From the NCBI GenBank assembly GCA_964507405.1, contig CAZDPJ010000020.1:1-24621 (forward strand): a stretch of 24,621 nt of DNA, given 5' to 3'. Positions 16,501-24,514 of the stretch are shown here, one piece after another. This stretch comes from UMGS75 sp964507405. Its GTDB lineage: Bacteria; Bacillota_I; Bacilli_A; ML615J-28; CAG-313. Under the pieces are notes generated by a model. The model worked only from the letters and a program-made list of their open reading frames with translations, had not been told where the DNA came from and did not search any database. Position 1 is the stretch's first letter; each line of letters starts with the position of its first letter. The position numbers and the translations under genes are program-made.

Positions 16501-17599
16501 AGCAAAACCTGTATATGGTAGAAATAAAGAAGGACGTAAAGCATTATTAGTAGATAAAGGTGAATTTATTACTGAAGAAATTGCTGATAGAATTGTCGCA
16601 AGCAAAATTGAATCAGTTGAAGTAAGAACATTACTTACTTGTGACTGTGAAAATGGTGTTTGTGTTAAATGCTATGGTTCTGACCTTTCAACAACTGATA
16701 TCGTTGAAAAAGGTGAAGTTGTTGGTATTGTTGCTGCTCAATCAATCGGTGAACCTGGTACTCAGTTAACCATGCGTACATTCCACTCAGGTGGTGTTGC
16801 TGGTAGTAGTGATGATATCACTCAAGGTCTTCCACGTATTCAAGAATTATTTGAAGCACGTGAACCTAAAGGTAAAGGTATTATTTCTGAAATTAAAGGT
16901 ACAATTGAAAGTATTACACAAAAGAATGATAATCGTTTTGAAATAGTTGTTCATAGCCCAATTGAAGGAAATAGTAAGACTTATTTAACCGACAGTGGTA
17001 AAAAACCAATTGTAAAAGTAGGTCAAGAAGTTGAAGCTGGTGACTTAGTTTCTGAAGGCTTAATTCATCCAAAAGAATTATTACGTGTTGCTAATGTTGA
17101 TAAAGTTGAAAAATATATCTTAAAAGAAGTACAAAAGGTATATCGTTCACAAGGTGTTGATATTTCTGATAAACACGTTGAAATTATCATTAAACAAATG
17201 CTACAAAAAGTAGTTGTTATTGATGAAGGTGAAACTGATTTATTACCAGGTATGTTTGTATCTAAACCAGAATTATTGAAAGTTATTAGAGATTGTCTTG
17301 AACATGGACGTCGTGTACCTTCGGTTAAACCTGTAATTTTAGGTATTACACGTGCATCACTAAAAGCAGACTCATTCTTATCAGCTGCTTCATTCCAAGA
17401 AACTACACGAGTTTTAACAGAAGCTGCTATTCGTGGTAAAGTTGACAAACTAGAAGGATTAAAAGAAAACATCATTATTGGTGGATTAATTCCTGCTGGT
17501 ACTGGACTTGTTGAAGAAAATAATATTGAACTTGTTCCATCTGAAGATGTAACTGAATATGAAGTTCCAGCAAGTTCTGATCATATTGTTATTGATTAA
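13550..17599 (+). CDS. rpoC: DNA-directed RNA polymerase subunit beta'
   Basis: The catalytic beta' subunit, 1349 aa against about 1200 in B. subtilis. The start is TTG, 7 nt after GAGGTG, 15 bp past the rpoB stop. The N-terminal zinc site has C90, C92, C105 and C108; the Mg-binding loop NADFDGDQM is at 498-506 with D500, D502 and D504; a second zinc cluster has C1031, C1038 and C1041; the trigger-loop region reads MRTFHSGGVAG. Extra segments relative to Bacillus are visible at about residues 21-57 (before HETINYRTL), about 16 residues after FKPFIISYL, and about 60-70 residues after GNYYLT (nt about 15205-15410). A terminator follows the stop directly. Confidence 0.97.
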   Translation: MSKYKEIQVGIASPEDIVSWANPVLQGKKFTYNPLRKDKVTYIDDNGEEVEYTLKGEVKKHETINYRTLKPEKDGLFCEVIFGPTKDYQCACGRSKKNLGEHKVCEKCGVELTESKVRRERMGYIALAAPVVHTWYLRNTPSKIAILLDMKNKDVEDIVYLASYIITEVMDDEYEELFVGRILTEQEHSVFKRRYPFKYKAKTGAEAIKYLLQRLDLGEIITEIRQELHGAPKQRKEKLIKRLEIVEAFYKSDNKPEWMVMDVVPVIPPDLRPMVQLDGGRFATTDLNDLYRRIINRNNRLRKQFEQNAPDLITKNEKRMLQEAVDALIDNSKRNKRMVVDKNRPLKSLSDILRGKQGRFRQNLLGKRVDYSGRSVIVIGPDLKMYQCGIPREMALILFKPFIISYLRKKDQLANAEIVPGVMQIVSNKDRAGIQKAKRLIEQGAPEAMEALEKIIVEHPVLLNRAPTLHRLSIQAFEPKLVEGKAIRLHPLVTTAFNADFDGDQMPVHVPLSEEAQAEARLLMLASKNILAPKDGKPIVTPSQDMILGNYYLTIENSQGEHEYKTYEEVIDAYKKQIITFNTVIVLNDEKVYRNIKELKYDVEGGNAPSVGKFYIPAREGKAFRNTSEVEMAYERGDIDYHTRFVIPASALGRPFVHINDKIDPESDTYRQLVKKNEELTNKYLVTTYGKIIVNQIFPDGFSYVNEPTLYNLSVGTPEKYFLDHGTNYKEHIKNAELVGPFKKKFLSQIISEVFKQAKLAETSKTLDKMKDIGFYYSTMAGITVSAFDVVKIDKKEEIIEETEKKVQKYKQMYRRGTMKESERHRNIVREWLGATGKIEKAISVIMKENATTNHIFMMADSGARGSASNFTQLAGMRGLMAKPNGDSMEIPVKACFIEGMSMSEFFISTHGARKGSTDTALKTAESGYLTRRLVDVSQDVTVKQMDCGTDKGMVVTTLYKNDLSKDDDNVLVSLKDRIVGRFAAKPVYGRNKEGRKALLVDKGEFITEEIADRIVASKIESVEVRTLLTCDCENGVCVKCYGSDLSTTDIVEKGEVVGIVAAQSIGEPGTQLTMRTFHSGGVAGSSDDITQGLPRIQELFEAREPKGKGIISEIKGTIESITQKNDNRFEIVVHSPIEGNSKTYLTDSGKKPIVKVGQEVEAGDLVSEGLIHPKELLRVANVDKVEKYILKEVQKVYRSQGVDISDKHVEIIIKQMLQKVVVIDEGETDLLPGMFVSKPELLKVIRDCLEHGRRVPSVKPVILGITRASLKADSFLSAASFQETTRVLTEAAIRGKVDKLEGLKENIIIGGLIPAGTGLVEENNIELVPSEDVTEYEVPASSDHIVID

Positions 17600-17626
17600 A
17601 GGAGTTAGGTTTACTAACTCTTTTTT
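17598..17626 (+). terminator. Intrinsic terminator after rpoC
   Basis: GAGTTAG (17602-17608) pairs with CTAACTC (17614-17620) over a 5-nt loop; the stem extends through a G-T and three A-T pairs using the T-tail. It begins within the rpoC stop codon. Confidence 0.9.
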
Positions 17627-17654
17627 CTAAATCTATGCAATTTAATCATAAATA

Positions 17655-17663
17655 TGATATAAT
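17655..17663 (+). promoter_or_regulatory. Extended -10 promoter for priA-fmt-pgpA-sdaA-rlmD
   Basis: TGATATAAT is a TGN-extended perfect -10 (hexamer 17658-17663). At 17-bp distance the -35 region is poor, which is usual for extended -10 promoters. Start near 17670 leaves a very short leader before GGAGGTG (17675-17681). Confidence 0.65.
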
Positions 17664-17683
17664 AATATATAAGTGGAGGTGAG

Positions 17684-20005
17684 ATGATGATTGCGAAAGT
17701 TGTAGTAAATGTTTCAAGTAGTAATGTTGATGCATGCTTTGATTATTTAGTTCCTGTTGACATGCAAGAGTTAATCAAATGTGGTTCAAGAGTAAAGGTT
17801 TCCTTTGGTAATGCTAATCGTCCTTTAATGGGATATGTTATTGAATTAACTAATGAATCAACGCATGATGGTAAATTAAAACCAATTATTGAACTTATTG
17901 ATATTGAACCTGTTATTACATCTACACAATTAGAACTTGCTAAATTTATAAAACATGATACTATTTGTCCTTTTATTCGTGCTCTTAATTTAATGATTCC
18001 GGATATCTTATTATTAAAGACAAATAAGTATTTAAAAATAAATGATTATAGAAAACTTGATGCTTCTCTTGCGACAGTATTTAAAGGTAAAATGTTAATT
18101 CCTTATACATCTAATTTATTACCATATTTATCTAAAATAAAAAAGGCCATCGAAAATGGCTTAATCGAAATTTTATATGATGCATCAAGTGCTAAACCAA
18201 CAAAACAAGTTATAAAGTATTTGCTTGATTTAGATACTTATAATTTAATGATCCATAATTTTAATAATGATGTAAAAATGGTTATTTATCAATTAGAAAA
18301 AGAAGAAGCATTAACGATTAGTGAATTATCTGAACGCTATGAATTATCTATTTATATGATTAATAAGATGATTAAATTAAAAGTATTAAAACCAATAAAG
18401 GTTAATGTTTCAAGAATAAAAGTAAAAGAAATTCCGATAAATAATCGGTATATAAAAGCAAATGCTTTATATGATGATGTATCTAATAAATTAATTAATT
18501 TAAAAAATAAGCCTTCTTTATGGATTCCTTCAACCATTGTTGAATCAGAAATGGTTATTGAAAGAGTAATTAGAAATAATGTTAGTGAAAATAAAAATAC
18601 ACTTGTAATTTGTCCTGATATTTTAAGCAGTTATAAGATGGCAAGTTTTATTAGAAAAAAGCTACAAATTTCAGTCGCTTGTCTTAATTCAACTTTAAGC
18701 AGAGGTGAATTTTATGATTATACTGAAGAAATTAAAAATAATAATTATAGAGTAACTGTAACAACAACTAAAGGTGCTTTTATCAATTATCCTGATTTAG
18801 CTACAGTTATATTACTTGATTCAGAAAGTGATAATTATTATAATGACCAAAGTCCAAGGTATAATTTAAAAAGGATAATGATTAAATATCAAGAACTAGA
18901 AAAATTTAATTTAATATTTCAATCATATTCTCCACTCTTAGAGGATTATATTTATGGAATTAAAGGTTTTTATCAAGTAATTGATAATAGAAATGATGAA
19001 GAAAATCTTAAGTTTCAAACTATTAATTTAAAAGAAGAATTATTAAAAGGGAATAATAGCATTATTTCATCAACCTTATTAAAAAAAATCAAACTCAATA
19101 AAGAAAATGGCAAACAGTCAGTATTAATTACTAATCGTAAATATTTTAGTAATTATGTTATGTGTAGAAGCTGTGGTGAAATTGTTAAATGTCATAAATG
19201 TGATGCTCCACTACAATATAGTAAAGCTAGAAATCAATTAATGTGTCCAATGTGTGGGCAGTGGAGATTAATGACGGGTATCTGTGAAAAATGTGGTAAT
19301 GAAACGTTTAGAATGGATGGCGTTGGAATGGAAAAAATAGTTGATGATTTAAATTTATTATTGCCTGACTATAAGGTACTTGTCATCGACCAACCTAATT
19401 ATCAAGAATTTAATGAAAAAATGATTTTAGTAGAAGAAAAAATGGTTGATATCATTCTTGCCACTGATGTTTTTTCTAGAAGTGTTTATGATAAAAATAT
19501 TGGTCTAATTGCGATAATCGATTTTGATGAGATTGCCTCAACAGCAAGTTATATGGCAAATGAAAGAGCTTTTAATTTATTAATTCATGCAAAACAAAAA
19601 CTTACATACAATGAAAATTGTGAAATGTTAATTCAAACATATAATCCATCTACAAGTGTTCTTAAGAACTTTATTACTGGTGATACTAAACAATATTTAA
19701 AAGAAGAAATCAGTAATCGTAAAAATTTAAAGAATCCACCGTTTTATTATTTGAATCGTATTTTTATTAAAGGTAAATATGAAGATATGTTTAAAGAAGG
19801 AAATAATGTAAAAAAAATGTTACAGAATATGCTTGGATATAAAGTGTACATTATTGGTCCCACCTATAATAGAAACCATCAAGCTGTTCAATTGATAATA
19901 AAACATCAACTTCAGGATATTGAAAGTACTTATAATAAGATATATGAATCATATCAATCTTCAAATATTCTTATTATATTTGATAAATATCCACGATATA
20001 TTTAA
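17684..20005 (+). CDS. priA: PriA-like primosomal protein lacking the helicase ATPase motifs
   Basis: PriA is the 3'-to-5' helicase that restarts stalled replication forks. This 773-aa protein keeps the PriA layout: the N-terminal DNA 3'-end-binding domain (about 1-100, with a family-like FDYLVP), a winged-helix region, and the zinc module with all eight cysteines (C494, C497, C503, C506, C521, C524, C534, C537). The ATPase motifs are gone: no GXTGSGKT around 279-291, DSES at 379-382 where the DEEH box belongs, SYSPLLE instead of SATPSLE near 414-420, and ATDVFSRS plus a sequence lacking QVAGRAGR near 593-640. It probably cannot hydrolyse ATP. The reading frame is intact over its full length and it precedes fmt as in B. 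subtilis, so it looks maintained, not decaying. Confidence 0.85.
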   Translation: MMIAKVVVNVSSSNVDACFDYLVPVDMQELIKCGSRVKVSFGNANRPLMGYVIELTNESTHDGKLKPIIELIDIEPVITSTQLELAKFIKHDTICPFIRALNLMIPDILLLKTNKYLKINDYRKLDASLATVFKGKMLIPYTSNLLPYLSKIKKAIENGLIEILYDASSAKPTKQVIKYLLDLDTYNLMIHNFNNDVKMVIYQLEKEEALTISELSERYELSIYMINKMIKLKVLKPIKVNVSRIKVKEIPINNRYIKANALYDDVSNKLINLKNKPSLWIPSTIVESEMVIERVIRNNVSENKNTLVICPDILSSYKMASFIRKKLQISVACLNSTLSRGEFYDYTEEIKNNNYRVTVTTTKGAFINYPDLATVILLDSESDNYYNDQSPRYNLKRIMIKYQELEKFNLIFQSYSPLLEDYIYGIKGFYQVIDNRNDEENLKFQTINLKEELLKGNNSIISSTLLKKIKLNKENGKQSVLITNRKYFSNYVMCRSCGEIVKCHKCDAPLQYSKARNQLMCPMCGQWRLMTGICEKCGNETFRMDGVGMEKIVDDLNLLLPDYKVLVIDQPNYQEFNEKMILVEEKMVDIILATDVFSRSVYDKNIGLIAIIDFDEIASTASYMANERAFNLLIHAKQKLTYNENCEMLIQTYNPSTSVLKNFITGDTKQYLKEEISNRKNLKNPPFYYLNRIFIKGKYEDMFKEGNNVKKMLQNMLGYKVYIIGPTYNRNHQAVQLIIKHQLQDIESTYNKIYESYQSSNILIIFDKYPRYI

Positions 20006-20018
20006 AGGAGGAAAATCA

Positions 20019-20957
20019 ATGCTAAAAATAGTATTTATGGGTACACCAAGTTTTAGTGTCCCAATTTTAGAAGCATTAATTGATAAGTATGACGTAATTG
20101 GGATTGTCACGCAACCTGATAAAAAAGTTGGTAGAAGGCAAGAAATTGTGTATTCACCAGTAAAAGAATGCGCTTTAAAACATAATATTAAAGTTTTTCA
20201 ACCAGAAAAGATTAGAAATGAATATGAAGATATAATTGCATTACATCCTGATCTAATTGTTACTGCCGCATATGGCCAATTTGTTGGTATGAAATTACTT
20301 AACAGTCCTAAATATCGTTCCATTAATGTTCATGCTTCACTTTTACCAAAGTATAGAGGTGGTGCTCCTGTACATGAGGCCATAAAAAATGGTGAACAAA
20401 AAACTGGGGTTAGTATTATGTATATGGAAAAAGAAATGGATGCTGGTGATATATTAGGAGTAAGAGAAATTGCAATTACTGATGAAGATAATTGTGGAAC
20501 AATGTTTGAAAAATTATCACTTTTAGGACGTGATTTACTTTTAGAAGTTATTCCTAAATTAATTAATGGTGAAATAACTTGTATTAAACAAAATGAAAGT
20601 GAAGCAACTTTTGCTTATAATATTACTAAGGAAGAAGAACAACTTGATTTTACAAAAACAGCAAGAGAAGTGTTTAATCATATAAGAGCATATAATCCTT
20701 TTCCTACTGCTTTTATGATGTTAGGTACAGAACCAATTAAAGTTTATTCATCAATAGTTTCTAATGAAAAGCATAATTTAAAACCAGGCTCAATAATTAA
20801 AACTACTAAACAAGGGTTTTTAATGGCTTGTGGAAATAATACAACATTAGAAATTCTAGAAGTTCAACCAAGTGGAAAAAGAAGAATGAAAGCAAGTGAA
20901 TTTGCGAATGGAGCGCTTCGAAAATATATTAAAACAGGAGATGATAAAAATGCCTAA
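20019..20957 (+). CDS. fmt: Methionyl-tRNA formyltransferase
   Basis: Transfers a formyl group from 10-formyltetrahydrofolate to Met-tRNA initiator. The N-terminal Rossmann-like domain begins KIVFMGTPSFSVP; catalytic N103 and H105 precede the SLLPKYRGGAP signature at 107-117, and D144 lies in EMDAGD. The C-terminal OB-like tRNA-binding domain follows from about 205. The length, 312 aa, is typical. I place the start at ATG 20019, after AAGGAGG (20005-20011); an in-frame extension upstream would overlap priA by 86 bp and adds non-family residues. The def gene found between priA and fmt in B. subtilis is missing. Confidence 0.97.
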   Translation: MLKIVFMGTPSFSVPILEALIDKYDVIGIVTQPDKKVGRRQEIVYSPVKECALKHNIKVFQPEKIRNEYEDIIALHPDLIVTAAYGQFVGMKLLNSPKYRSINVHASLLPKYRGGAPVHEAIKNGEQKTGVSIMYMEKEMDAGDILGVREIAITDEDNCGTMFEKLSLLGRDLLLEVIPKLINGEITCIKQNESEATFAYNITKEEEQLDFTKTAREVFNHIRAYNPFPTAFMMLGTEPIKVYSSIVSNEKHNLKPGSIIKTTKQGFLMACGNNTTLEILEVQPSGKRRMKASEFANGALRKYIKTGDDKNA

Positions 20958-21477
20958 ACTATATTATTCTAGAGAAGAAATGGAAGAATTAAATATCAAA
21001 AAACTACAAGAACGAGGTGTATCAGTTGAAGAAATTGCTTTAATTGCATATAATCAACAAAGTAAATATAATAAAAATATTGACATGGATGTTTGTATTG
21101 AAAGTGTAAAAAAGATTCTTTCTTTACGAGATATTTTTCATCTATTACAACTTGGTGCAGAAATTGATCGTTTAACTGAAGAAGGAATGTTTAAGGGTCC
21201 TATTCAAGATATTATGAATTATGATTTAGGAGTATTTGGTGTTGATGAAATATTTGGCTTAGATATTGCTAGACTTTATGGTGCAATTGGACAAACAAAT
21301 TTTGGTGATATTGATGTAAATAAACCTGGAATTGTTGCGAAACTTAATGAAGATGGCAAAGGTGGAAAACAAAAATGTCATACTTTCTTAGATGATATTG
21401 TTGGTGCGATTGCTGCGGCAGCATCTACTAGAGTTGCTCAAATAATTTCAGAAAATGCTGCTGAAAAAATAAAGTAA
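20950..21477 (+). CDS. pgpA: Phosphatidylglycerophosphatase A family protein (YutG/PgpA-like)
   Basis: PgpA enzymes remove the phosphate from phosphatidylglycerol-phosphate to make phosphatidylglycerol. The family core is visible: RGVSVEEIA at 22-30, a GVDEIFGLDIARLYGAIG stretch from 97, TNFGDIDVNKPGIVAKL at 116-132, and TFLDDIVGAIAAAA at 145-158 with the paired aspartates. Length 175 aa fits the family (about 165-175). No strong transmembrane helix is evident, as in the YutG-type members. ATG 20950 lies 9 nt after AGGAG and overlaps the fmt end by 8 bp. Membership of the family is clear to me; the exact enzymatic role of YutG-type proteins is less certain. Confidence 0.82.
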   Translation: MPKLYYSREEMEELNIKKLQERGVSVEEIALIAYNQQSKYNKNIDMDVCIESVKKILSLRDIFHLLQLGAEIDRLTEEGMFKGPIQDIMNYDLGVFGVDEIFGLDIARLYGAIGQTNFGDIDVNKPGIVAKLNEDGKGGKQKCHTFLDDIVGAIAAAASTRVAQIISENAAEKIK

Positions 21478-21485
21478 ATTATATT

Positions 21486-22691
21486 ATGGAATCAATTAAG
21501 AAAATTTATAAAATAGGATATGGACCATCTAGTTCTCATACAATGGGACCAGGATATGCGGCTGAAATATTTTTAAAAAAATATCCATATGCCACAAGAT
21601 TTAGCGTAGAACTATTTGGTTCTCTTGCTTTAACTGGTAAAGGACATATGACGGATGTTACATTAAAAAAAATCTTAGGAGAAAGTCGTACTAATATAAT
21701 TTTTAATAAAGAAAAAGTTTATGATTATCACACTAATGCAATGAAATTTAATGCATTTAATGATAAAACCTTAATTGGTGAATGGCTTGTTTTTAGTGTT
21801 GGTGGTGCCGATTTGAAAGAATTAGATGATAAATCATTAAGCGAAAAAGCAGATATTTATCCACATAATCATATGTTTGAAATACTTAGATATTGTGAAA
21901 ATAATAATTTAACCTTATTAGATTATGTATCTAAATATGAGGATAAAGATGTTAGAAGTTATTTATCTAATGTAATCGATACAATGATTGATTCTATAAA
22001 TAGAGGAATAACTAATAAAGGTATTCTTCCTGGAGGACTTAATGTTAATCGTAAAGCAAATGTTTTTTATGATAAATATTTAAATAGTAACAAAATTACT
22101 GAATTAGTATATGCCTATGCACTTGCTGTAAGTGAAGAAAATGCATCTGGTGGTATAGTTGTAACTGCACCTACATGTGGGTCTGCTGGTATTGTTCCAG
22201 CTATTATAGCATCACAAATGAATTTTTATAAAATAGACAAAGAAAAATTGATAAATGCTTTAATGATTGGTGGGTTAATTGGAAATATTGTTAAAGTAAA
22301 TGCTTCTATTTTGGGAGCAGAAGTAGGGTGCCAAGGTGAAGTTGGCGTAGCTTGTAGTATGGCTGCTGGTATGCTTGTCTACTTATTTGGTGGTGATAAT
22401 CAAACAATTGAATATGGGGCTGAAATCGCCTTAGAACATCATTTAGGATTGACTTGTGACCCTGTTGAAGGGTTAGTTCAAATTCCTTGTATTGAAAGAA
22501 ATGCTTTATCGGCTCTTGCGGCATATAATGCTGCAGAATATGCTATGATAGCTGGCAGTAAACATACTGTTACATTGGATGATGTAATTGAAGTAATGCG
22601 TGATACAGGAAAAGACTTAAAAGAAAAATATAAAGAAACTGCATTAGGTGGCCTTGCCCTTCGCAGTAAAGTAGGTAAATATGGAAAATAA
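21486..22691 (+). CDS. sdaA: L-serine dehydratase, iron-sulfur dependent, single chain
   Basis: Deaminates L-serine to pyruvate and ammonia using an oxygen-sensitive 4Fe-4S cluster. The N-terminal beta domain begins IYKIGYGPSSSHTMGP (7-22); the catalytic alpha domain includes APTCGSAG near 228-235. Cysteines C282, C324 and C335 have the 42- and 11-residue spacing of the cluster ligands described for the Legionella enzyme. At 401 aa it is shorter than the E. coli form (about 455), mainly in the beta domain, and it has no cysteine near its C-terminus. The start lies 8 nt after the pgpA stop without a clear ribosome-binding site, suggesting coupling. It overlaps rlmD by 11 bp. Confidence 0.92.
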   Translation: MESIKKIYKIGYGPSSSHTMGPGYAAEIFLKKYPYATRFSVELFGSLALTGKGHMTDVTLKKILGESRTNIIFNKEKVYDYHTNAMKFNAFNDKTLIGEWLVFSVGGADLKELDDKSLSEKADIYPHNHMFEILRYCENNNLTLLDYVSKYEDKDVRSYLSNVIDTMIDSINRGITNKGILPGGLNVNRKANVFYDKYLNSNKITELVYAYALAVSEENASGGIVVTAPTCGSAGIVPAIIASQMNFYKIDKEKLINALMIGGLIGNIVKVNASILGAEVGCQGEVGVACSMAAGMLVYLFGGDNQTIEYGAEIALEHHLGLTCDPVEGLVQIPCIERNALSALAAYNAAEYAMIAGSKHTVTLDDVIEVMRDTGKDLKEKYKETALGGLALRSKVGKYGK

Positions 22692-24111
22692 ACAAAATGA
22701 TAATATAGAAACAAAACCAATAAAAGTTGGAACAAAATTGGTAATGAAATTCGTTGATTTAACTCATGAAGGACTAGGAGTTGCAAAAATTACTGGTTAT
22801 GGAGAAAATGGTGAATTTTATGAAAATTATCCAATTTTTGTTGTAGGAGCCTTACCACAAGAACAAGGTATTATTGAAATAAACAGATTAACTAAAAGTT
22901 ATGGTTATGGAACTATTGTAAAAATGTTTCCAGATACATATACATTAGATCGAGTTCAACCTAAATGCGAAAATTATTCATTATGTGGTGGATGTAACCT
23001 AATGCATATGTCATATAAAGCACAGTTAAAATTTAAACAAAATATGGTTAAGGAAACGATTGAAAGAATTGGTAATGTATATAATGTTCATATAAACGAA
23101 ATAATACCAACTAATCCTTTTAATTATCGAAATAAAGTACAAGTACCATTTGGAGTTAATATAGAAAATGGTAAAACTATAGCTGGTTTTTACAAACGTG
23201 ATACTCATCGTATAATTCCTTTAAATAAATGCTATATCCAAAGTGATATTTCAACAAGCTTAACTATTTTTATGAAAAATCTTTGTAATGAATATCGTAT
23301 AAAGGGATATGATGAAAAATATCATCGTGGTGATATTCGCCATCTTTTAATTAAAACTAATGCACTTGGTGAAATAATGCTTGTAATCGTTGCTTTACAT
23401 CAAGATATTGATAATATTAAACAAGTTGTAGATAAAGTAGTAAAAAGATATCCTTCTATTAAATCAGTTATATTAAATATAAATAAGGTAAGAGGAAATA
23501 CTACGCTTGGAGATAAGAATATTGTTTTATATCAAGATCCATATTTAACAGATACTTTATGCAATAAAACATTTAGAATAGGAGCAACTTCATTTTATCA
23601 AGTAAATCACGATCAAACTGAAGTATTATATACTAAAGCATTAGAAATGGTTAATATTAATGAAAATGATGTATTAATAGATGCTTATTGTGGTATAGGT
23701 ACAATTGGAATAATTGCTTCAGATTATGTAAAACAAGTATATGGAGTAGAAATAGTACCAGAAGCAATAGAAAATGCTAAACAAAATTTAAAATTAAATA
23801 AAGTTAAAAATGCAACATATGTATGTAATAAAGCCGAAACACAAATAGTTGAATGGATGAATTCAAATGTTCCAGCAACGATTATTGTAGTTGACCCACC
23901 TCGCAAGGGATGCGACGAAAAATTGCTTGAAACTATTTATAAAATGCAAATACCTAAAGTATTGTACATTTCATGTAACCCGGCAACTTTAGCTAGAGAC
24001 TTAAAGTATCTTTGTGAACATTCATACGAAGTTTGTGCTGTTCAACCTGTTGATATGTTTCCTCAAAGTTCACATGTGGAAACAATTGTAATGTTAAAAC
24101 TTAAAAAATAA
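22681..24111 (+). CDS. rlmD: 23S rRNA (uracil-5-)-methyltransferase, RlmD/RlmCD family
   Basis: Makes 5-methyluridine in 23S rRNA (U1939; the Gram-positive RlmCD enzyme also U747). The order is: TRAM RNA-binding domain (about 14-80), iron-sulfur cysteines C96, C102, C105 and C184, a central RNA-binding region, then the methyltransferase domain with DAYCGIGTIGI, VDPPRKGCDE and the catalytic cysteine in ISCNPATLARD. Length 476 aa is typical of the Gram-positive proteins. The ATG lies within the end of sdaA and no strong Shine-Dalgarno is visible, so it relies on coupled translation. It is the last gene of the priA operon. Confidence 0.94.
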   Translation: MENKQNDNIETKPIKVGTKLVMKFVDLTHEGLGVAKITGYGENGEFYENYPIFVVGALPQEQGIIEINRLTKSYGYGTIVKMFPDTYTLDRVQPKCENYSLCGGCNLMHMSYKAQLKFKQNMVKETIERIGNVYNVHINEIIPTNPFNYRNKVQVPFGVNIENGKTIAGFYKRDTHRIIPLNKCYIQSDISTSLTIFMKNLCNEYRIKGYDEKYHRGDIRHLLIKTNALGEIMLVIVALHQDIDNIKQVVDKVVKRYPSIKSVILNINKVRGNTTLGDKNIVLYQDPYLTDTLCNKTFRIGATSFYQVNHDQTEVLYTKALEMVNINENDVLIDAYCGIGTIGIIASDYVKQVYGVEIVPEAIENAKQNLKLNKVKNATYVCNKAETQIVEWMNSNVPATIIVVDPPRKGCDEKLLETIYKMQIPKVLYISCNPATLARDLKYLCEHSYEVCAVQPVDMFPQSSHVETIVMLKLKK

Positions 24112-24118
24112 TAAAACT

Positions 24119-24180
24119 AAAGGTTAAAAAAACTCTGTATGGCAAAAATAATTGCCATAGAAAGAATTTTTTTAACCTTT
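24119..24180 (+). terminator. Long two-part hairpin terminator after rlmD
   Basis: A perfect 14-bp outer stem (24119-24132 with 24167-24180) has seven A:T pairs on its inner side, and encloses an inner 8-bp stem (24138-24145 with 24152-24159, loop of 6). The T7 run at 24167-24173 is within the right arm, so the inner hairpin followed by T-run, or the whole stem, may terminate. The A-run on the left arm means it could act in both directions. Confidence 0.7.
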
Positions 24181-24384
24181 ATAAATATTATAAAAATGAT
24201 ATATGGTAAACATATAACACAATTAAATAAGGTGAAAAAATCGTTTATCAAAAAGTATAATTATGATTTAATACATTATATTTTATTATATTATTATATA
24301 ATAAGGAAGAGAAATATAATTTATATTAAAATTAAAGGAATAAAAATAAATAAATAAGCTCTTAATGACCAACAACGAAAAAAG
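24181..24384. other. Non-coding A/T-rich spacer
   Basis: I see no gene here. A 72-codon open frame from 24139 to 24357 starts inside the terminator hairpin without a ribosome-binding site and encodes a low-complexity I/K/N/Y string, as expected by chance in such DNA. No repeat or RNA family is recognised. Confidence 0.6.
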
Positions 24385-24460
24385 AAGAGCATATGTTTAG
24401 ACAAAGAATCAAAAATTTGATATAATATTCGAGGTTATTTGCTGAAAGGCATGTGCTCTT
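24385..24460. repeat. Inverted repeat flanking the upstream rRNA promoter
   Basis: The arms AAGAGCATATG (24385-24395) and CATGTGCTCTT (24450-24460) are complementary over 11 positions, with one G-T pair, and 54 bp lie between them. The upstream promoter P1 lies entirely within the interval. An inner near-palindrome ATCAAA/TTTGAT (24408-24421) covers most of the promoter spacer. Role unknown. Confidence 0.55.
24398..24426 (+). promoter_or_regulatory. Putative rRNA operon promoter P1
   Basis: TAGACA (24398-24403), 17-bp spacer, perfect TATAAT (24421-24426). The seventh base after the -10 is G (24433), in line with the GTP-initiated rRNA promoters of Bacillota. It is 117 bp upstream of P2, a normal tandem rrn arrangement. 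Confidence 0.75.
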
Positions 24461-24514
24461 GATTTTTCTAAAAAAGAAAAAACATGAAACATTTAATATT
24501 ATAAGTCATTATTC

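Noticed and set aside
17065..17475. 136-codon reverse-strand open frame in rpoC
   Set aside because: Fully inside a conserved coding region, no ribosome-binding site, and a serine/threonine-rich shadow composition.
19920..20018. 33-codon upstream extension of fmt
   Set aside because: It overlaps the priA coding end and the extension reads as non-family hydrophobic residues; ATG 20019 follows AAGGAGG and starts with the family KIVFMGTP.
20896..20949. Upstream extension of pgpA inside fmt
   Set aside because: No ribosome-binding site; AGGAG at 20936-20940 fits ATG 20950, which matches the family N-terminus.
24139..24357. 72-codon open frame after rlmD
   Set aside because: Starts inside the terminator hairpin, has no ribosome-binding site, and its product is a low-complexity I/K/N/Y string expected by chance in such AT-rich DNA.
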